NCBI GenBank assembly: GCA_032622095.1
Contig: CP136062.1
Coordinates: 230,344,578-230,408,577 of the forward strand
From: Siphonodentalium dalli
Taxonomy: Eukaryota > Mollusca > Scaphopoda > Gadilida > Siphonodentaliidae
Direction: 5' to 3'
Length of the DNA: 64,000 nucleotides
Within the stretch, counting starts at the first letter, position 1. The number at the start of each line of letters is the position of its first letter. The position numbers and the translations under genes are program-made. Positions 11,418-23,448 of this stretch are shown piece by piece. The notes below the pieces were generated by a model, which saw only the letters and a list, made by a program, of their open reading frames with translations, was not told the DNA's origin and made no database searches.

Positions 11418-12540
11418 ATATATTTTGAGACTTCCGTATATGTGTGTATATCCTTTATAGACTCGAAAACAGCTCGACCAATTGAGCCCAAACTTGCTAT
11501 CTAAGGGTAAAAAGCCACGAGAAGTGCCATCGCACCGCTTCTGAGAACGTCCGAGCACTCCTTCACCCTTCGCCCTGCCACCGTCGTTGGAATTGATGGG
11601 TTAACGATTAGGGAGCGTTCGTATCTGCGGTGTCGTTGTCAAAGAGCGTTTATATACACGAGTATAAATACGGCTCAATCGACCGTCTCGGAAACTGGGT
11701 ATATCGAGACGAAATTTCCTACTTAGGGCTTCCAAAGGACGGGGGAGATTTTCGTCGGGTCAGTTTGTCCACCTGAGGTGACCTTGACCTTGAAACGGGT
11801 ACCCACAAATGATAGCATGACCTTGGGCGATATCTCGGTCGTCAGCGGTGACATCGACGTGAGATTTGTTATGTATGGTCAACTCGGGACGGGGAATATG
11901 ACGTTGAAACGGGTACCCGCAAATGATAGCATGCTGTCGGCGTGCCTGTACGGGGTTACCTTGAAAAACAATGTTCGCGATGGACTCGAAAACGACAAAA
12001 CCGATTTCGATATAACTTGGTATGTGGGGTTACTTTCGGCCGTGGAGTGGCATAGGCCTATTAATTTTCCCGTGCGATGACCTTGAAATTGGGTCATTTC
12101 AGGGTCAAACGCCCGAATATCACGGGATTTCGATGAAAATTAGTGTCTAGGGATACTTTCGTATGGGAAGCATCATAAGCCTATTCATTTGCCCGTGCGA
12201 CGTGACATTGACCTTGAAATCGGGTCAGTTCAAGGTTAAATCGCGAATTTTGATGGGATTTCCACGAAATTTGATACATAGGGTTACTTTTGTCCACTGA
12301 GTGTTTTGAACGGGTCAAATCCCGACCCGACCTTGACCTTCAAAATCATCAATTCAAGGTAAAATCGGGTAAAACCGGATGGACTTCGACGGGTACTTTT
12401 GTCCGGGCAGTGTTTTGGACGGGTCAAATCGTGACCCGACCTGACCTTGACCTTCAAAATGGACAATTCAAGGTCAAATCGCGCAATTCGCCGAAAAGCA
12501 GAGGGGAAGCAGCCCGGACGAAGTCGGGTCCACCTGCTAG
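11418..12540 (+). mobile_element. Non-autonomous Helitron, plus strand
   Basis: The 3' end is complete: CCCGGACGAAGTCGGG hairpin, then TCCACCTGCTAG at 12540 followed by T. The 5' end (TATATTTTGAGACTTCCG) lacks the leading bases of other copies and lies inside the preceding tandem repeat. The 5' module (about 11450-11650, 'gagcccaaacttgctatcta' and 'aaagagcgtt') is shared with the other copies. The rest carries six exact TGACCTTGA/TCAAGGTCA motifs, one pair fused as TGACCTTGACCTTGA near 11779. No protein gene. Confidence 0.8.
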
Positions 12541-13566
12541 TATATATATATATAGCAATTTCAAAGAGGCAACAATTCAGCAAGATTATGCCACGAATCT
12601 CCATTCTGGCTAACGCCCCTTGAGATCATATTCCACCAGTACAAACCCTGGGAACTATTTGATGTTCTGATCCGTTCTACGGGGAACTTTATAACATTGA
12701 ACAAACAAGGCAAGGAATCTATTTATTCCTTACTTGTTCGAGATTGCATGCTTTTTGTGACTTTTAGGAGCTGATATCGCAATAAATATTGAATTATTTA
12801 CCCAGGAGAAATTCCACAATTGTAAGCACGCAAAGCAAAATCGCACACAAATCACTTAAATCGTGTAATTTCGAGGTGAGAACAAAGATATACCCCGCGT
12901 ATTTTTATCCTTATCAAAACTACAAAACGTTCCCATGTTTTGTATTGGTGGAATATTATGATATCTGCTGACGTCAGCCTGAGTAAAGATTCATGGCATG
13001 ATCTAATATATAGCCAAGCAAACTCAAATAGGCAACAATCCAGCTATAAAATTGAACGATGGGTTATAATATTTACATAGCCTGTTCGCAATACACTAAA
13101 TCATGTTTGGTGATTGGTCAACTGCCAATTGGGTCACCCGGTTTACATTCCAATAATGCAGAGATCTCTCGAGTGTATCACGAACAGAAAGTTCCAAATT
13201 GTTAATTGTTAATCTGACATAATCACCAAAAGCGCGGTAAAGGTTTCAAGGTTCAGTCGAATTGCTTCTGAAGCCAGTTATTTATATCGATCACGTTATC
13301 GTAGCTAAGAGTTTGAAAATATTATATCGGGCTGACTTAATGTACTGTGTGGGCTGGTCTCATATTTTCGGCCATTTTGTGAAAATAAACAAGAATACGC
13401 TCAACTTTTTATGGAAATCAATTTTCAAAAGCTATATAAATATAAGAAATGAATGCAGTGTGTGTACTATTGTGGGCGATGTCGTCGTTGGGGTACATTT
13501 AGTGTAATTCATTTCTTAAATATAGCACAGCGACCAATGCGGAAATAAAACTCTATTTTTTTATAT
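12541..13566. other. Intronic interval of C2 gene copy I
   Basis: No gene was recognised. A short motif 'aggcaacaatccag' near 13018 (variant near 12560) matches 'aggcaacagtccag' near 44508 in copy II, supporting collinearity of the two gene copies. Confidence 0.4.
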
Positions 13567-14194
13567 GTCCAAAGCAGAACAAGTTGAAACCAACATTATT
13601 TAAGAACTATATGGTTCACGAAAATGGAAATACAAAATAATTGAATCGCTGGTGGCTATGGTCAAAACTATGGGGAGGGGTAGTAAAACCCAATATTCGT
13701 AAACCATTCACATTCTTTCTACACATGACGTTCATATACCTACTGCATCATATTAACTAAATATGTTGTTACTATTGTTACATCCGTTGAAAAAAACTTC
13801 CATAAAAAAGAGCGATTTTTCATAAATACAACTGCATTTTTCGGCTCCAAAATGGCAGGTAAATCCCAATTTTGTTTAACCAACACGTTTTCCCTTTCAA
13901 ATAAAGATATGGTGTGATGTAGTAATTTTATCACAAAAAAAACTGTTGATAAATAATTTAGGACTATCCACGTGATTCGATTTACCAAAACGCGGATTTC
14001 TGTAAAAAGTTACTGGCGGGTATCATTCATCGTTGAGTTGACCATAGCCGCTAGCGATGCTATTATTTACTCTCATGTATCATTCATCGTTGACCATAGC
14101 CGCTAGCGATGCCATTATTTGTTCACTGTCGTTTTCGTGAACAAAATATATATTGTCTTAAAAAAATTCTGGTTTCAACCTGTTCTACTGTGGG
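13567..14194. mobile_element. TIR/foldback element with about 100-bp inverted repeats, copy I
   Basis: The left arm (13567-13667, containing 'agaacaagttgaaacca' and 'atcgctggtggctatggtc') is the inverted complement of the right arm (14092-14194, 'gaccatagccgctagcgatg' ... 'tgttctactgtggg'). About 67 bp near the right arm is duplicated (14020-14120). The same element sits at the same relative place in gene copy II (44599-45048). No transposase; a MITE of unknown superfamily. Confidence 0.75.
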
Positions 14195-14440
14195 TATGGG
14201 TTTAGGGTTTAGCCACTACACTATATTGTATACTTACGTCTTCCTCGCTCTGTGGGTATGGGTTTTAGCGTTTCCTCGCTCTGTGGGTAGGGGTTTTAGC
14301 GTTTCCTCGCTCTGTGGGTAGGGGTTTTAGTGGTTCAGCGCTCTGTGGGTAAAGGACTTAGCGTTTCCTCGTTCTGTTGGTAGGGCTTTTAGCGTTGCCT
14401 CGCTCTATTGGTAGGCTTTTTAGCGTTTAGCCGTTGTATT
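14195..14440. repeat. Minisatellite, about 31-bp unit, about eight copies
   Basis: Units read CTCTGTGGGTAGGGGTTTTA followed by GCGTTTCCTCG, with variants. It abuts the microexon donor. Copy II has only a short, degraded counterpart (about 45048-45110). Confidence 0.8.
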
Positions 14441-14457
14441 ATATACTGTCGACTTAC

Positions 14458-14493
14458 CTCTTCTTCGCTCTCTGGACTTCCTTCATCTGTGTC
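14458..14493 (-). CDS. 36-bp microexon of C2-domain gene, copy I
   Basis: On the minus strand a ttattcacag acceptor and a GTAAGT donor frame exactly 36 bp encoding DTDEGSPESEEE. This acidic linker would join in frame to the C2 exon at 11120-11237. Copy II has a 36-bp exon with the same splice signals at 45130-45165. Identical length and signals in two copies support a real exon. The preceding exon was not found. Confidence 0.6.
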
Positions 14494-14799
14494 CTGTGAA
14501 TAATTAATAATCCATTGTTTTGTCTTGTTCACACAAGCTTTGCAGATAAATAATTTTTTTGTGTGAGCAATGTCTATGTTTAAAAAGACAGTTAATTTAA
14601 GAGATATATGAGCTGGCTTGTTATCAAACCCTTCTATAAATGGGTCTGATCTAATAATTATCTGGTCGATAAAAAGTGCGGATGGTGTCATAATAATTCA
14701 CATACCACACCCTGAAAGTGCTGCCAGAGTAATTCGAGCAAAATATAATGCATTTTGGTATCTTGGTGTCATCCTGACATCCACCCGTGATAGTATGAG

Positions 14800-15300
14800 C
14801 CATAATAACAAGCCTGAGTTTAGTGTGCCTTAGTTTAGTGTGCCTGTTATTAGCAGAATGAGGTCCCCAGATGGCAAATTTAGTGATGCTATCCCGCACA
14901 GCTGGCTAGCTTCGCCAAATTCACCGTCTGGGGACTCATTCTGCATGGCCTCGTCTGCTATAGTGGACATAGACTCAGGTTGGAGTTTCCAAATGGTAAA
15001 TATCGTGATGTACATCCATTTGGGAACCTAAGCCTAAGCAAATGGCTTTCACAGAGGGTGAATATAATTATGCTAGCCCGCTAAATTCAGCCTCTGGGGA
15101 CCTCATTTTATCATATATTCATCTATGAACTCAGGGGACAACAGAAAGACGGCCTATATTGGCCATGTCGCCCCCTTTGCAATAATAATTTATATGTTAT
15201 TTGTGATTATTTGTATATTGACTTGTATTATTGCACAAATACAATATTCATTCATTCATTTTGCAAATAACAGGCACACTAAACTCAGGCTTGCAGAATA
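14800..15300. mobile_element. Inverted-repeat (foldback) element
   Basis: Outer arms 'caagcctgagtttagtgtgc' (near 14810) and 'gcacactaaactcaggcttg' (near 15275) are complementary. Inside, 14855-14945 is itself a near-palindrome: 'gcagaatgaggtccccagatgg' against 'ccgtctggggactcattctgc'. A related palindrome lies at 43440-43670. Frames through it (for example 14830-15015) are the palindrome read through. A palindrome-like 'ggcctatattggcc' and a CATT-repeat tail (about 15155-15262) may be a small insertion. Confidence 0.6.
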
Positions 15301-15304
15301 ACCA

Positions 15305-16320
15305 CAGATGATAGATCATCTCAGTTCCGTTTGACAATTCTCCCTATTCCTTTCAAAAATATGGCCATAATCACAAAACAGGATTCCCGATAAATTCCAT
15401 ACTGCATCCTTTAAACTCAATTTAGCATGCATCATAAGGTACTGGACGCCCATAATATATACTTAGTTATCAGTTGATTGACTAACATGTTTAATAACTA
15501 ATAACCAAGTAAGTAACAATCTGCTACTTGTTTTCGGAACAGCATATATATATAGTTCAGGATATATGTGAAAAATCTACTTTTAACTAAATTTGGTTGC
15601 CATTTAGCCATCTTGAGACATTTGGCCTATAAACACCCCAGTGTGACACAATCAAGACAAATCAAAGTAATAAACACCTTTGATACCAAATATAGTTCCA
15701 CAACTTGAAAAGTGAAATTTTGCCGATTATTATGCCAAATTTATGAAAGAAAAATCCCATAATATTAGTGGTGACAATAGTAGAAATTAACCTATTGAGG
15801 TGAATAAGAAATGCCAGAATCCAATGTATAGAAGGTATATTGGCCCATAATTTGCCCGTCATATTGCCGGCCACTATAAGCCAGATTGATAATTTTGGCT
15901 TCATTGAATGGCAATATTTATTAGTAAGGGTTTGCCTCACTTACATTTCACAGATCTGCTCATTTCTTGTTGAATATGATTAGAAACCCTATGGTTATTT
16001 TTGGTGAACAATTATACCGCGTCCTAGATCCAAAGGAATATATGCATTGCTCCAATGATTAGTTAACATGGAAAATACGAAATAAAGTCATGATTCTCAA
16101 CCGGTTACAGACAACACAAACTGATCCAGAAGATATTAGTGAAAAATAGTAATATTTTCCACTTGCCGCCATTCTTGGACGGGGAGTTCCGATATTGAAA
16201 TAAACAGGTGGCATTATGTCTTAGCTTCACACAAATAGATACATTTGACAAGATTATATCACTATAATTTGTATCAAACGACAATCATGTTTGACGCCAT
16301 CTTGTCTGGTGACCACATCG
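15305..16320 (-). repeat. Dispersed repeat B, copy 1 (about 1 kb)
   Basis: Collinear blocks are shared with 47690-48820: 'tctcagttccgttt', 'ccatactgcatcctttaaa', 'gtgtgacac', 'aataaacacc', 'ctcatttcttgttgaa', 'aataaagtca' and 'gacgccatcttg'. A short reversed copy lies at 6170-6420. Open frames in the two copies do not correspond, so it appears non-coding. No terminal repeats were found; class unknown. Confidence 0.7.
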
Positions 16321-16812
16321 CCACGTTTTGTCGTTTTAATATTGTTTATAAGTTGAGGTACATAATAAGGAAGTAAATGTTTGTGGTGGAGTTAAGTTTT
16401 GTGTGGAGTATGGGTACTATATCAACTATGGGTGGGGTGACCAGTGGTAACACATCAGCTTCCGGATTAAATATTTCTCACTTACGAGGTCTGACATCTT
16501 CTAGGTTTTATCGTCCGTATAGGTCCTGGAATAAATTCGTCATAAATATAATTAGATGCCAGTCCAACGTCAATGGCAACGCTCTCAAACGGGACGATAG
16601 GTATTCGACTATACACTCATAAATATGTATACATTCTACCAAATATGTTTTTAATTTGATCTTAAACAAAATTGTGTAGAAATAACACATGACATATATA
16701 TGTGTCGAGGGAATTTCCTCAACATTATATAGGAGTGAATATGTGAGTGTATCATAGTTATTAGATGAGCTATCTACTATATATTTTTGTGAACTCCGTA
16801 TATATATATATA
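16321..16812. other. Unannotated interval
   Basis: No recognised gene. It ends in a short TA run that forms the Helitron target and was probably part of the foldback element resumed at 17778. Confidence 0.35.
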
Positions 16813-17777
16813 CTAGAAGGTGACCCGACTTCGTCCGGGCTTTGACCTTGAGTTGTCCATTTTGAAGGTCAAGTGGGGGTCACGATTTGACCAGTCCAAA
16901 ACACTGCCCGGACGAAAGTACCCGACAAACGTGCCCGTCGAAATCCATCCGGTTTTACCCGTTTTGACCTTGAATTTATTATTTTGAAGGTCAAGGTCAG
17001 GTCGGGGGCACTCAGTTGATAAAAGTACCCCCATGTATCAAATTTCGTCGAAATCCCATCAAAATTGGCGATTTGACCTTGAATTGACTCAATTTCAAGG
17101 TCAAGGTCACGGCAAATGAATATGCTTATGAGACTCCCCATACGAATGTACCCCCGCATACCAAGTTTCATTGAAATCCCGTAATATTTGGGCATTTGAC
17201 CTTGAAATGACCCGATTTCAAGGTCACGTCGCACGAACAAATTAATAGGTTTATGCCACTCCCCGGCCGAAGATACCCACACATACCAAGTTTCATTGAA
17301 ATCCCGTGATATGCGGGCGTTTGACCTTGAAGTTACCCGATTTCAAGGTCAAGGTCACGTCACACAGGTTTCATCGAAATCGGCTGGGCCGTTTTCGAGT
17401 TCATCGGGAACACACACCCCTGTTTGTATTACATACGTTGTGGGTACATTTCTTTAGAAATTCAAACAATACCGTAGTTGTGAGGACTCCCGTTATTTCG
17501 TAAATATATCCAAACTCGGAGGGTACCTTTAACGAAATAACGGCAATCTTTGTAACGCATGCGTAGTATCATTTCCGCCTAGTGCGGACGAAAAAATATC
17601 CAAAATTTCAAAAAATAAAAAAGTTCGTCGGCTTAAGGGAAAAAATTGTTAACATTGTGAGGACATTGTTTTACTATATGAATGTCTTCACAGAGTTGGG
17701 TTTACACACTCACACACACACACACACACACCCTCACACACACACACACACACAGATCTTCCAAAATATATAATAGA
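16813..17777 (-). mobile_element. Non-autonomous Helitron with intact ends, rich in TCAAGGTCA
   Basis: On the minus strand it starts TCTATTATATATTTTGGAAG at 17777 (preceded by A) and ends CCCGGACGAAGTCGGGTCAC then CTTCTAG at 16813 (followed by T). It contains about eleven exact TGACCTTGA/TCAAGGTCA motifs, two fused as TCAAGGTCAAGGTCA (about 17097 and 17345), and a CA microsatellite (about 17707-17753). It sits at the left edge of the foldback element that continues at 17778. Confidence 0.85.
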
Positions 17778-18245
17778 TGTGACCCGCCATGTCAAATCCA
17801 GTCGTAAGTCGGGATTTTTTTTACCATGTGCCAATGCATTCTCTTATATATGCGAGTCGACCATAGGTCGCCTCGCATATATAAGATAATGCATTGGCCT
17901 AACAATTTTTTACAATTTTAATAATTTGTTCTTGTATTCTTTAACAATTTTATAATTTCACCCATACAGAGCCCCAGACAAACATGAGCAGACGACACTC
18001 TTCTATATGCCTCTATACATGTGTGGGGATCCCTGCAGGGTAATGGATGTTTTTATTATTTTATGTCCTAAAAATTGTAAGAAACATTTATTTAAAAAAA
18101 TGATAAAAATTTTTTTAGGCCAATGCATTCTCTTATATATGCGAGGCGACCTGTGGTCGACTCGCATATATAAGAGAATGCATTGGCACAGGGTAAAAAA
18201 ATCCCGACTTACGACTAGATTTGATATGGGGGGTCACATATATGT
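17778..18245. mobile_element. Foldback element with nested palindromes
   Basis: The two arms (17778-17905 and about 18110-18245) are inverted copies: TGTGACCC, 'agtcgtaagtcgggattttt', then a family-F hairpin in each arm (17830-17898 and 18119-18187). The right hairpin is nearly perfect over 69 bp. A palindrome therefore lies inside each arm of a larger palindrome. The central 200 bp is unique and carries no gene. The Helitron at 16813-17777 entered the TAT|GTGACCC end. Confidence 0.8.
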
Positions 18246-19739
18246 GGGTAATAATAAGGCGCGACTAACATTATCATACATTTAGAGTGGTATTTTACTA
18301 TATTGTCTGCTTTGTATAAAGGTAACCAGATTTCCATTATTTGCACGAAGTAATGTTGCAATTGACATATACTGCAAGTGTTGAAGTTGAACGCAGCATA
18401 TATATTTGTGTACAGTTTTCAGGCAAATGTGTCAAATAGATGTTATATTATATTATATTATGGTCCTCGATACTCTTTATGTATTCTATAGTCAGTGGGT
18501 GGATTGCGTTCATGTCCCTTAAGGGTGGATACACACATGCATGTAATCTCTGTAAATATCGTGTATTTGGCGTTTTACATGGATCATACAGATCATGTAA
18601 TATGTGTCTGCTGACAACCCAATCATTGCGGCTATGTTTGACCACAGTGAGTAAAGCTCTGAACGTGTAGAGAGTCGTTGACTGGACGAAGTCGTCAGGC
18701 CGCTTAAAATAATTGTTCGCGCGATAACCCAAATGTTGGACGTTCTGTTTAAATCATTGTCAGTCTTCTCTTGATTGTATACCAGTGATGGTCCCAGGAT
18801 TTCCACAATGCAGGGGCTATGATCCCCAACATGGGTGCTATATTATACCAGAAGCTACCGGACTGACCATTACATATTTCATCGACCGGAGGGGGGGGGG
18901 GGGGGCATGCAGCAACATGAGTCCTACCCCCTGGAGCCACGAAGCCACTCCTGATTTGTAAATATTGTAGTTGACAGTCATATCTGTCGTGCCTGTTTGC
19001 TACGAGTGATTAATCTCATATGCAGCAATTGATGCTATTCATATAATTATGAACATATTAGTACAGCTTTAAATTAGTATACAGAAGGTGGTGTTGCTGC
19101 ATGTGTGTCTTCATTCGGGAACAGGGTTGTCTAGCTACGAGTCCACAACTACGTCACCTTTCCTCTCTTGTGTTATATACGCACAATTTACAACTATGGA
19201 ATATTTAAGTAAAACATTATGTTGTACATTCTTGCCCAGATAATCCCGGCCGATACATTCAACTAAATCCCTTAGTTATTCGAAACTTTCGAGAACCAAC
19301 CCCCTCCCCCAATCATGGATTATAGTCCAAAATGTGATAATTCAAGCCTGTACAGGCTAAAATGGTGACAGTTAGGAACTTGTTCATCCTTTGGCCTGAG
19401 AAACATACACATTTGTACAAATTGTACTGCTCTGTAAATTCTGGGTTAAAATGGGGGGTGACTCTTTTTTCTTTCAACGCTGTACCTGCATTAATGTTTT
19501 TGGCGCTGTAATGGATATATGCAAGGAAATCCCAATTGAAAGTTATCACATGAGCTCGCCCTCAAATTATCCGAGCAATCTCAACAAACTGGTATTGTCT
19601 GTCTTAATTTTCCAATGCCTTAATTTTTCAAGGCATGAGAGCACCATCGGATTGTTAAAATTTGAGCTGAGGCCATGCATAGTCGAGAAACAAATATCCT
19701 TATCCTGACTCGATTCGGCGTTGTCCGATTAGGCTAAAT
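18246..19739. other. Unannotated interval
   Basis: Overlapping minus-strand frames between 18448 and 18940 share no domain that I recognise. A 14-G run lies near 18891-18905. No splice structure was established. Confidence 0.35.
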
Positions 19740-21016
19740 GAGGGTGACGACCCCCCTTTTCGGATGCCGGATGCCGGGTCTGTTATGGCGTATTCCGGAT
19801 GCCAGACCACTGTACGCCGGATGCCGTCGGGCACATATATCGGATGCCGGATGCTTCCATTGATAATCTTTCTTGACGTTAACAGCAAAAACACAACCAA
19901 ATTACGTCCGCTAATTTATAGTTATTTGCTCGGACACAATATTATCCACAATTTAGCTAATTATACGTCTCGTTATCAATTCTGACATATCTAAATAGTG
20001 ATAATTAATATAGTACCTACGGTAGGCCTACTGTTAAAATAAATCGCAATGCTGATCTGCGATATCGGTTTGTTATATTATCCGATAGAGTTGTCGCCCA
20101 TCTGATGTCTGCTTGACAGTAATTTTTAATATTATATATTCAATATGTAATTAACTTTTATTAAATTTAAAAAAAATGTATTTAGAAGCCTGCATGCGAC
20201 TTCAATTTAATAAAACCATTAAAATGTCTGAAACTCGCAGTTTTGGACTAAACTTCAACGAAGTAGACAATCCTAAGTACAATCAGGGCGGTGTTGAGAA
20301 AAGAATATGCACTTGGCGAATGGGTTAAGACACTCGGAGTCTCGAACTACAGGTTCATATTTGCACTGAAGAGGCTAGCAAGAGATCCCGAGTATCCAAA
20401 TGGAAGATTTTTACCACTCCTGTCATTTGGAGCATGGTCTATGCCTTTCATCCCCACACAATACGCCCTGTCATGTCATTAACTGCCGGCCATACTAGTT
20501 CCACCAGTTCCGGCTCCGTGATATAAGAGATTCCTCCATGCAGCCCCGGTTCCGTGGTTTTATTGCTACAAATCAAAGTTCTGGAGTAGCATTTCCATAT
20601 ATGATCATATATCGAGCTTTGGAATATTCATAACTTCCATATATGTCATACATGTATATGGAAATGCTACTCCAAAACTTTGACCTGTAGCACTAAAACC
20701 ACGGAACCGGACCTGGTGGATCCAATATGGCCGCGAGTAAGTTAGACAGGGCGTATATATATATGTGTGATAGTAGATCATACCTTTAGTAAAAAGTTTA
20801 ATCTTTCCGTAAAGCTGCTAAATCAAATCATTACTAGCCAATACGGAGACTAATTCCAATACCTCGTGCCAACGTTTACTTCGTTCCTGAGTCTGTTTTC
20901 AATAAATTTAATTAAATAGTATTCCGGATGCCGTCTCTCTGTTATGGCGTATTCCGGATGCCGGGGTCCATTTTAAGCCGGATGCCGGATGCCAGGGGGA
21001 GGGGGTCGTCACCCTC
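19740..21016. mobile_element. Non-autonomous DNA transposon with TIRs and 6-bp TSD
   Basis: Terminal inverted repeats GAGGGTGACGACCCCC (19740) and the complement ending GTCACCCTC (21016) are flanked on both sides by CTAAAT (19734-19739, 21017-21022). Subterminal zones carry clustered CCGGATGCC repeats and 'tgttatggcgtattccggat' at both ends, typical of transposase-binding arrays. No transposase was found; a short frame at 20291-20482 has no recognised domain. A 6-bp TSD does not by itself fix the superfamily. It contains a nested MITE (20464-20753). Confidence 0.8.
20464..20753. mobile_element. 290-bp MITE with TIR CGCCCTGTC and TA flanks
   Basis: Ends CGCCCTGTC and GACAGGGCG are each flanked by TA. 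The arms remain complementary over more than 100 bp, including 'aaagttctggagtagcattt' against 'aaatgctactccaaaacttt' and the 'ggttccgtggtttta' block. The TA flanks are as expected for a Tc1/mariner-mobilised MITE. It is nested in the 19740-21016 transposon and therefore younger. Confidence 0.75.
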
Positions 21017-21022
21017 CTAAAT

Positions 21023-22825
21023 CACTTAACAAGGAATTCACCATGTATGAGTTAGTTGATTGCCATGTGTATTAATATAGCACTTCCAAAATGCGGAGCC
21101 AGAGAGCCGTTCCGGTTTTGCTGGACGAGATTAAATTGGGAGTCAGTGTGTGGGGCATTAAACACTCATGTATCACAATCGTCCTAAAAGAGCTTCAAAA
21201 GTCTACACATTTATTTTTATTTTGGATGACCCTGTTTCCAAGAAATGACAAGAAACAAATCAAGTATAAAATCGACAGACTCAAATCCACTTTTCGAAAT
21301 GAACTAAAACTCGTGAAAAACAGCAACAGATATCAGACAGGATTTATTCATTTCGGCACCCATGAAAAAAGACATGTTTATGGCTGGCCTGAAATCTCTT
21401 GATAACAGTTAGTTTGATTTTGGCTTATAACTACTCACTGGTCTCGCCTGTTGAAATGGAACGATCGCGGACAGGCGATTAATGCTATCAATGATTGGTG
21501 TGACCATGTAAAATACATGTATTTTACATACAGACATTACATGCATGTGTGTATCCACCCTTATCAACATAACTTTCTACACGATGTGTGCTCCGCGTTG
21601 GCCAATCCACTATCCGTCAATTAATTTGATTTCGTCTTGTACACTGTACATGAAAAGTACATTTAAGAGGTCAAATCATAATTTCGTTTTTGTCTCTTCC
21701 GGTACCATGCAAGAACTGTGCAATAATTATACAACCAAATAATTTAATGTCTTGACTCTATGGGAGCGAGCTTCATTTGTGTCATAATAATTAACATCAG
21801 TTTTTGAATTACATGATATATCATCATACCCCCATATATTACACTCTATATACAACAGAATGGGATCTGTCTGTCTGTCCCGTCCCTCTGTCTGTCCTGA
21901 TTCTTCTCTCAGACTTTCAACGAAATGTGGTGTGGTAACTCGAGTTACCATGGCGGAGGTTATAACGGCGTTAGTTTTTCTTCCAAAGTATGGATTAAAA
22001 AAAAATTATGTAAATAAATATGTGTGTTAAGGTTGGCAAGGAGCTCTCTAAACACAAAAAAATATATTTATTTTTGTTTTGTTTTTTAGAAATCAACAAA
22101 CATATTTTTATAGAGTGGTATACAGCCGAATGTTAAAGATATTTCATGGCATAACAGTATAGAAAATGAGCTTATGAATTCCAACTCATTGATGACTCTT
22201 AAATTTGTCACATTGTCATTTTGTTCAGCATTCCATCCCATCCCGCAGATTGTCATGCCACCCCCCCCAAAACTACGGTCCGCTTCCGTTAACTCTGTTC
22301 TCATCATTTTGAAACTAAATTTTAGCTCACAGTAAGAGCAACTAATATTCAGACTCTAAAAATAACTAAACCACGTAAGGACAATTTGGAGAGAACCGTT
22401 CTAGGCTATGTATGTATTAGGTTACATGACATGAACCTATACGTCACCAATGAAGTATCTAACCCAAAGCGGGTTTGGTTTTAAATGTGTTTAAAAAATC
22501 TAAACGTTTATCTCATGGGATCAACAACTAATCCGCTGCGGAAATTCACAATGCGCATTAAAAAATCAGTAATTGTTAAAAACTCGTATTTAGAACCGAA
22601 ATTAATAAGAAAAATAGGTATCGACTGCATGCGTACCGTTTTTTTTAAATCATGCACACGTCAACCATTTAAGAGGCGTTCGTCAAATTTACATAACCCC
22701 TTTAATTGGTAAGCACAATAATCCCTACAACAATAAATTATTATCTAGCTCATCCACTGCATGAGTTTCCAGATAGCAGCTACCAGAACACCCGAACCGA
22801 CGGTTTAGAGATTACATTAGTGACG
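21023..22825. other. Unannotated interval with one dispersed repeat
   Basis: 21830-22060 matches 51420-51640 ('tttcaacgaaatgtggtgt'/'taaccaaatttggtgt', a G-rich 'tcgagttacc'/'tcggggtacc' block, 'ggcgttagttttt', 'agctctct'). The rest shows only short frames without domains. Confidence 0.4.
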
Positions 22826-22940
22826 TATGTTCCGGGGTCTGTGTTATATTACTTACCTCTTGTCCTGTGTGTACTCCCGGTATGTTCCGAGGTATGTGTT
22901 ATATTCCTTACCTCTTGTCCTGTGTGTACTCCCGGTTATC
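22826..22940. repeat. 59-bp tandem duplication containing a splice-donor-like site
   Basis: The block 'gtatgttccg' ... 'cttacctcttgtcctgtgtg' ... 'tactcccgg' occurs twice. On the minus strand each copy ends in ACAAGAG|GTAAG, a good donor sequence. The frame upstream of the first donor opens with an ATG near 22975, but no other evidence of a gene was found. Confidence 0.6.
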
Positions 22941-23225
22941 GTGCTGCTGATGAAGGTCCTCCGTCGATGTTCCATGTGGTGTAAACGATGCACTCGAAAT
23001 TTGTAACGCATAATTAATTTAGGCCATGTTAATCGAATTATTCGGATCGTCCCTTTAAAGACACGGATGGCCTTGATTGAATGTTATAATTTAGAAATAA
23101 ATTTTACCAAATTATGTAATTTATCTCAAGAATATACTAATAGTATAGTACACTGATAGTATGAATACGATATTATCCATAAAACACACTTGTGCGAGCC
23201 GAACGTTTATTTATATTCATTACTT

Positions 23226-23448
23226 AAAGAGTGTGCGATATGCAAAACACTCAACACCGTGGTGATTGATTTTGTTTAGTGTTTCTTTTTTGGGAGATTG
23301 ATTCACGGTGAACCATTCAAGACCGAAATATTGAGTGGCGAAGACTAGCGAGGGCTTTGACGATATGTGGTACATGATACAGTTTTCACCGAGGTTCACT
23401 TAGTTGGATCTCCTCGGTGTTGAGTGTTTTGCTTTTCGCACATTCTTT
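23226..23448. mobile_element. 223-bp MITE with about 35-bp TIRs
   Basis: Left end 'gcaaaacactcaacaccg' and right end 'cggtgttgagtgttttgc' are complementary, with outer parts also matching (AAAGAGTGTGCGA / TCGCACATTCTTT). The interior contains a second, weaker complementarity. No gene. Confidence 0.75.

Noticed and set aside
14830-15031. Complementary frames on both strands in 14830-15031
   Set aside because: The region is a palindrome, so both strands give related open frames; no independent coding support.
8662-17777. TCAAGGTCA clusters as a host enhancer
   Set aside because: The motif clusters coincide exactly with Helitron boundaries and recur in each copy, so they belong to the element; any host enhancer role is secondary.
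18448-18940. Overlapping minus-strand frames that could suggest a degraded receptor or transporter
   Set aside because: No domain, motif spacing or splice structure could be recognised in any frame.
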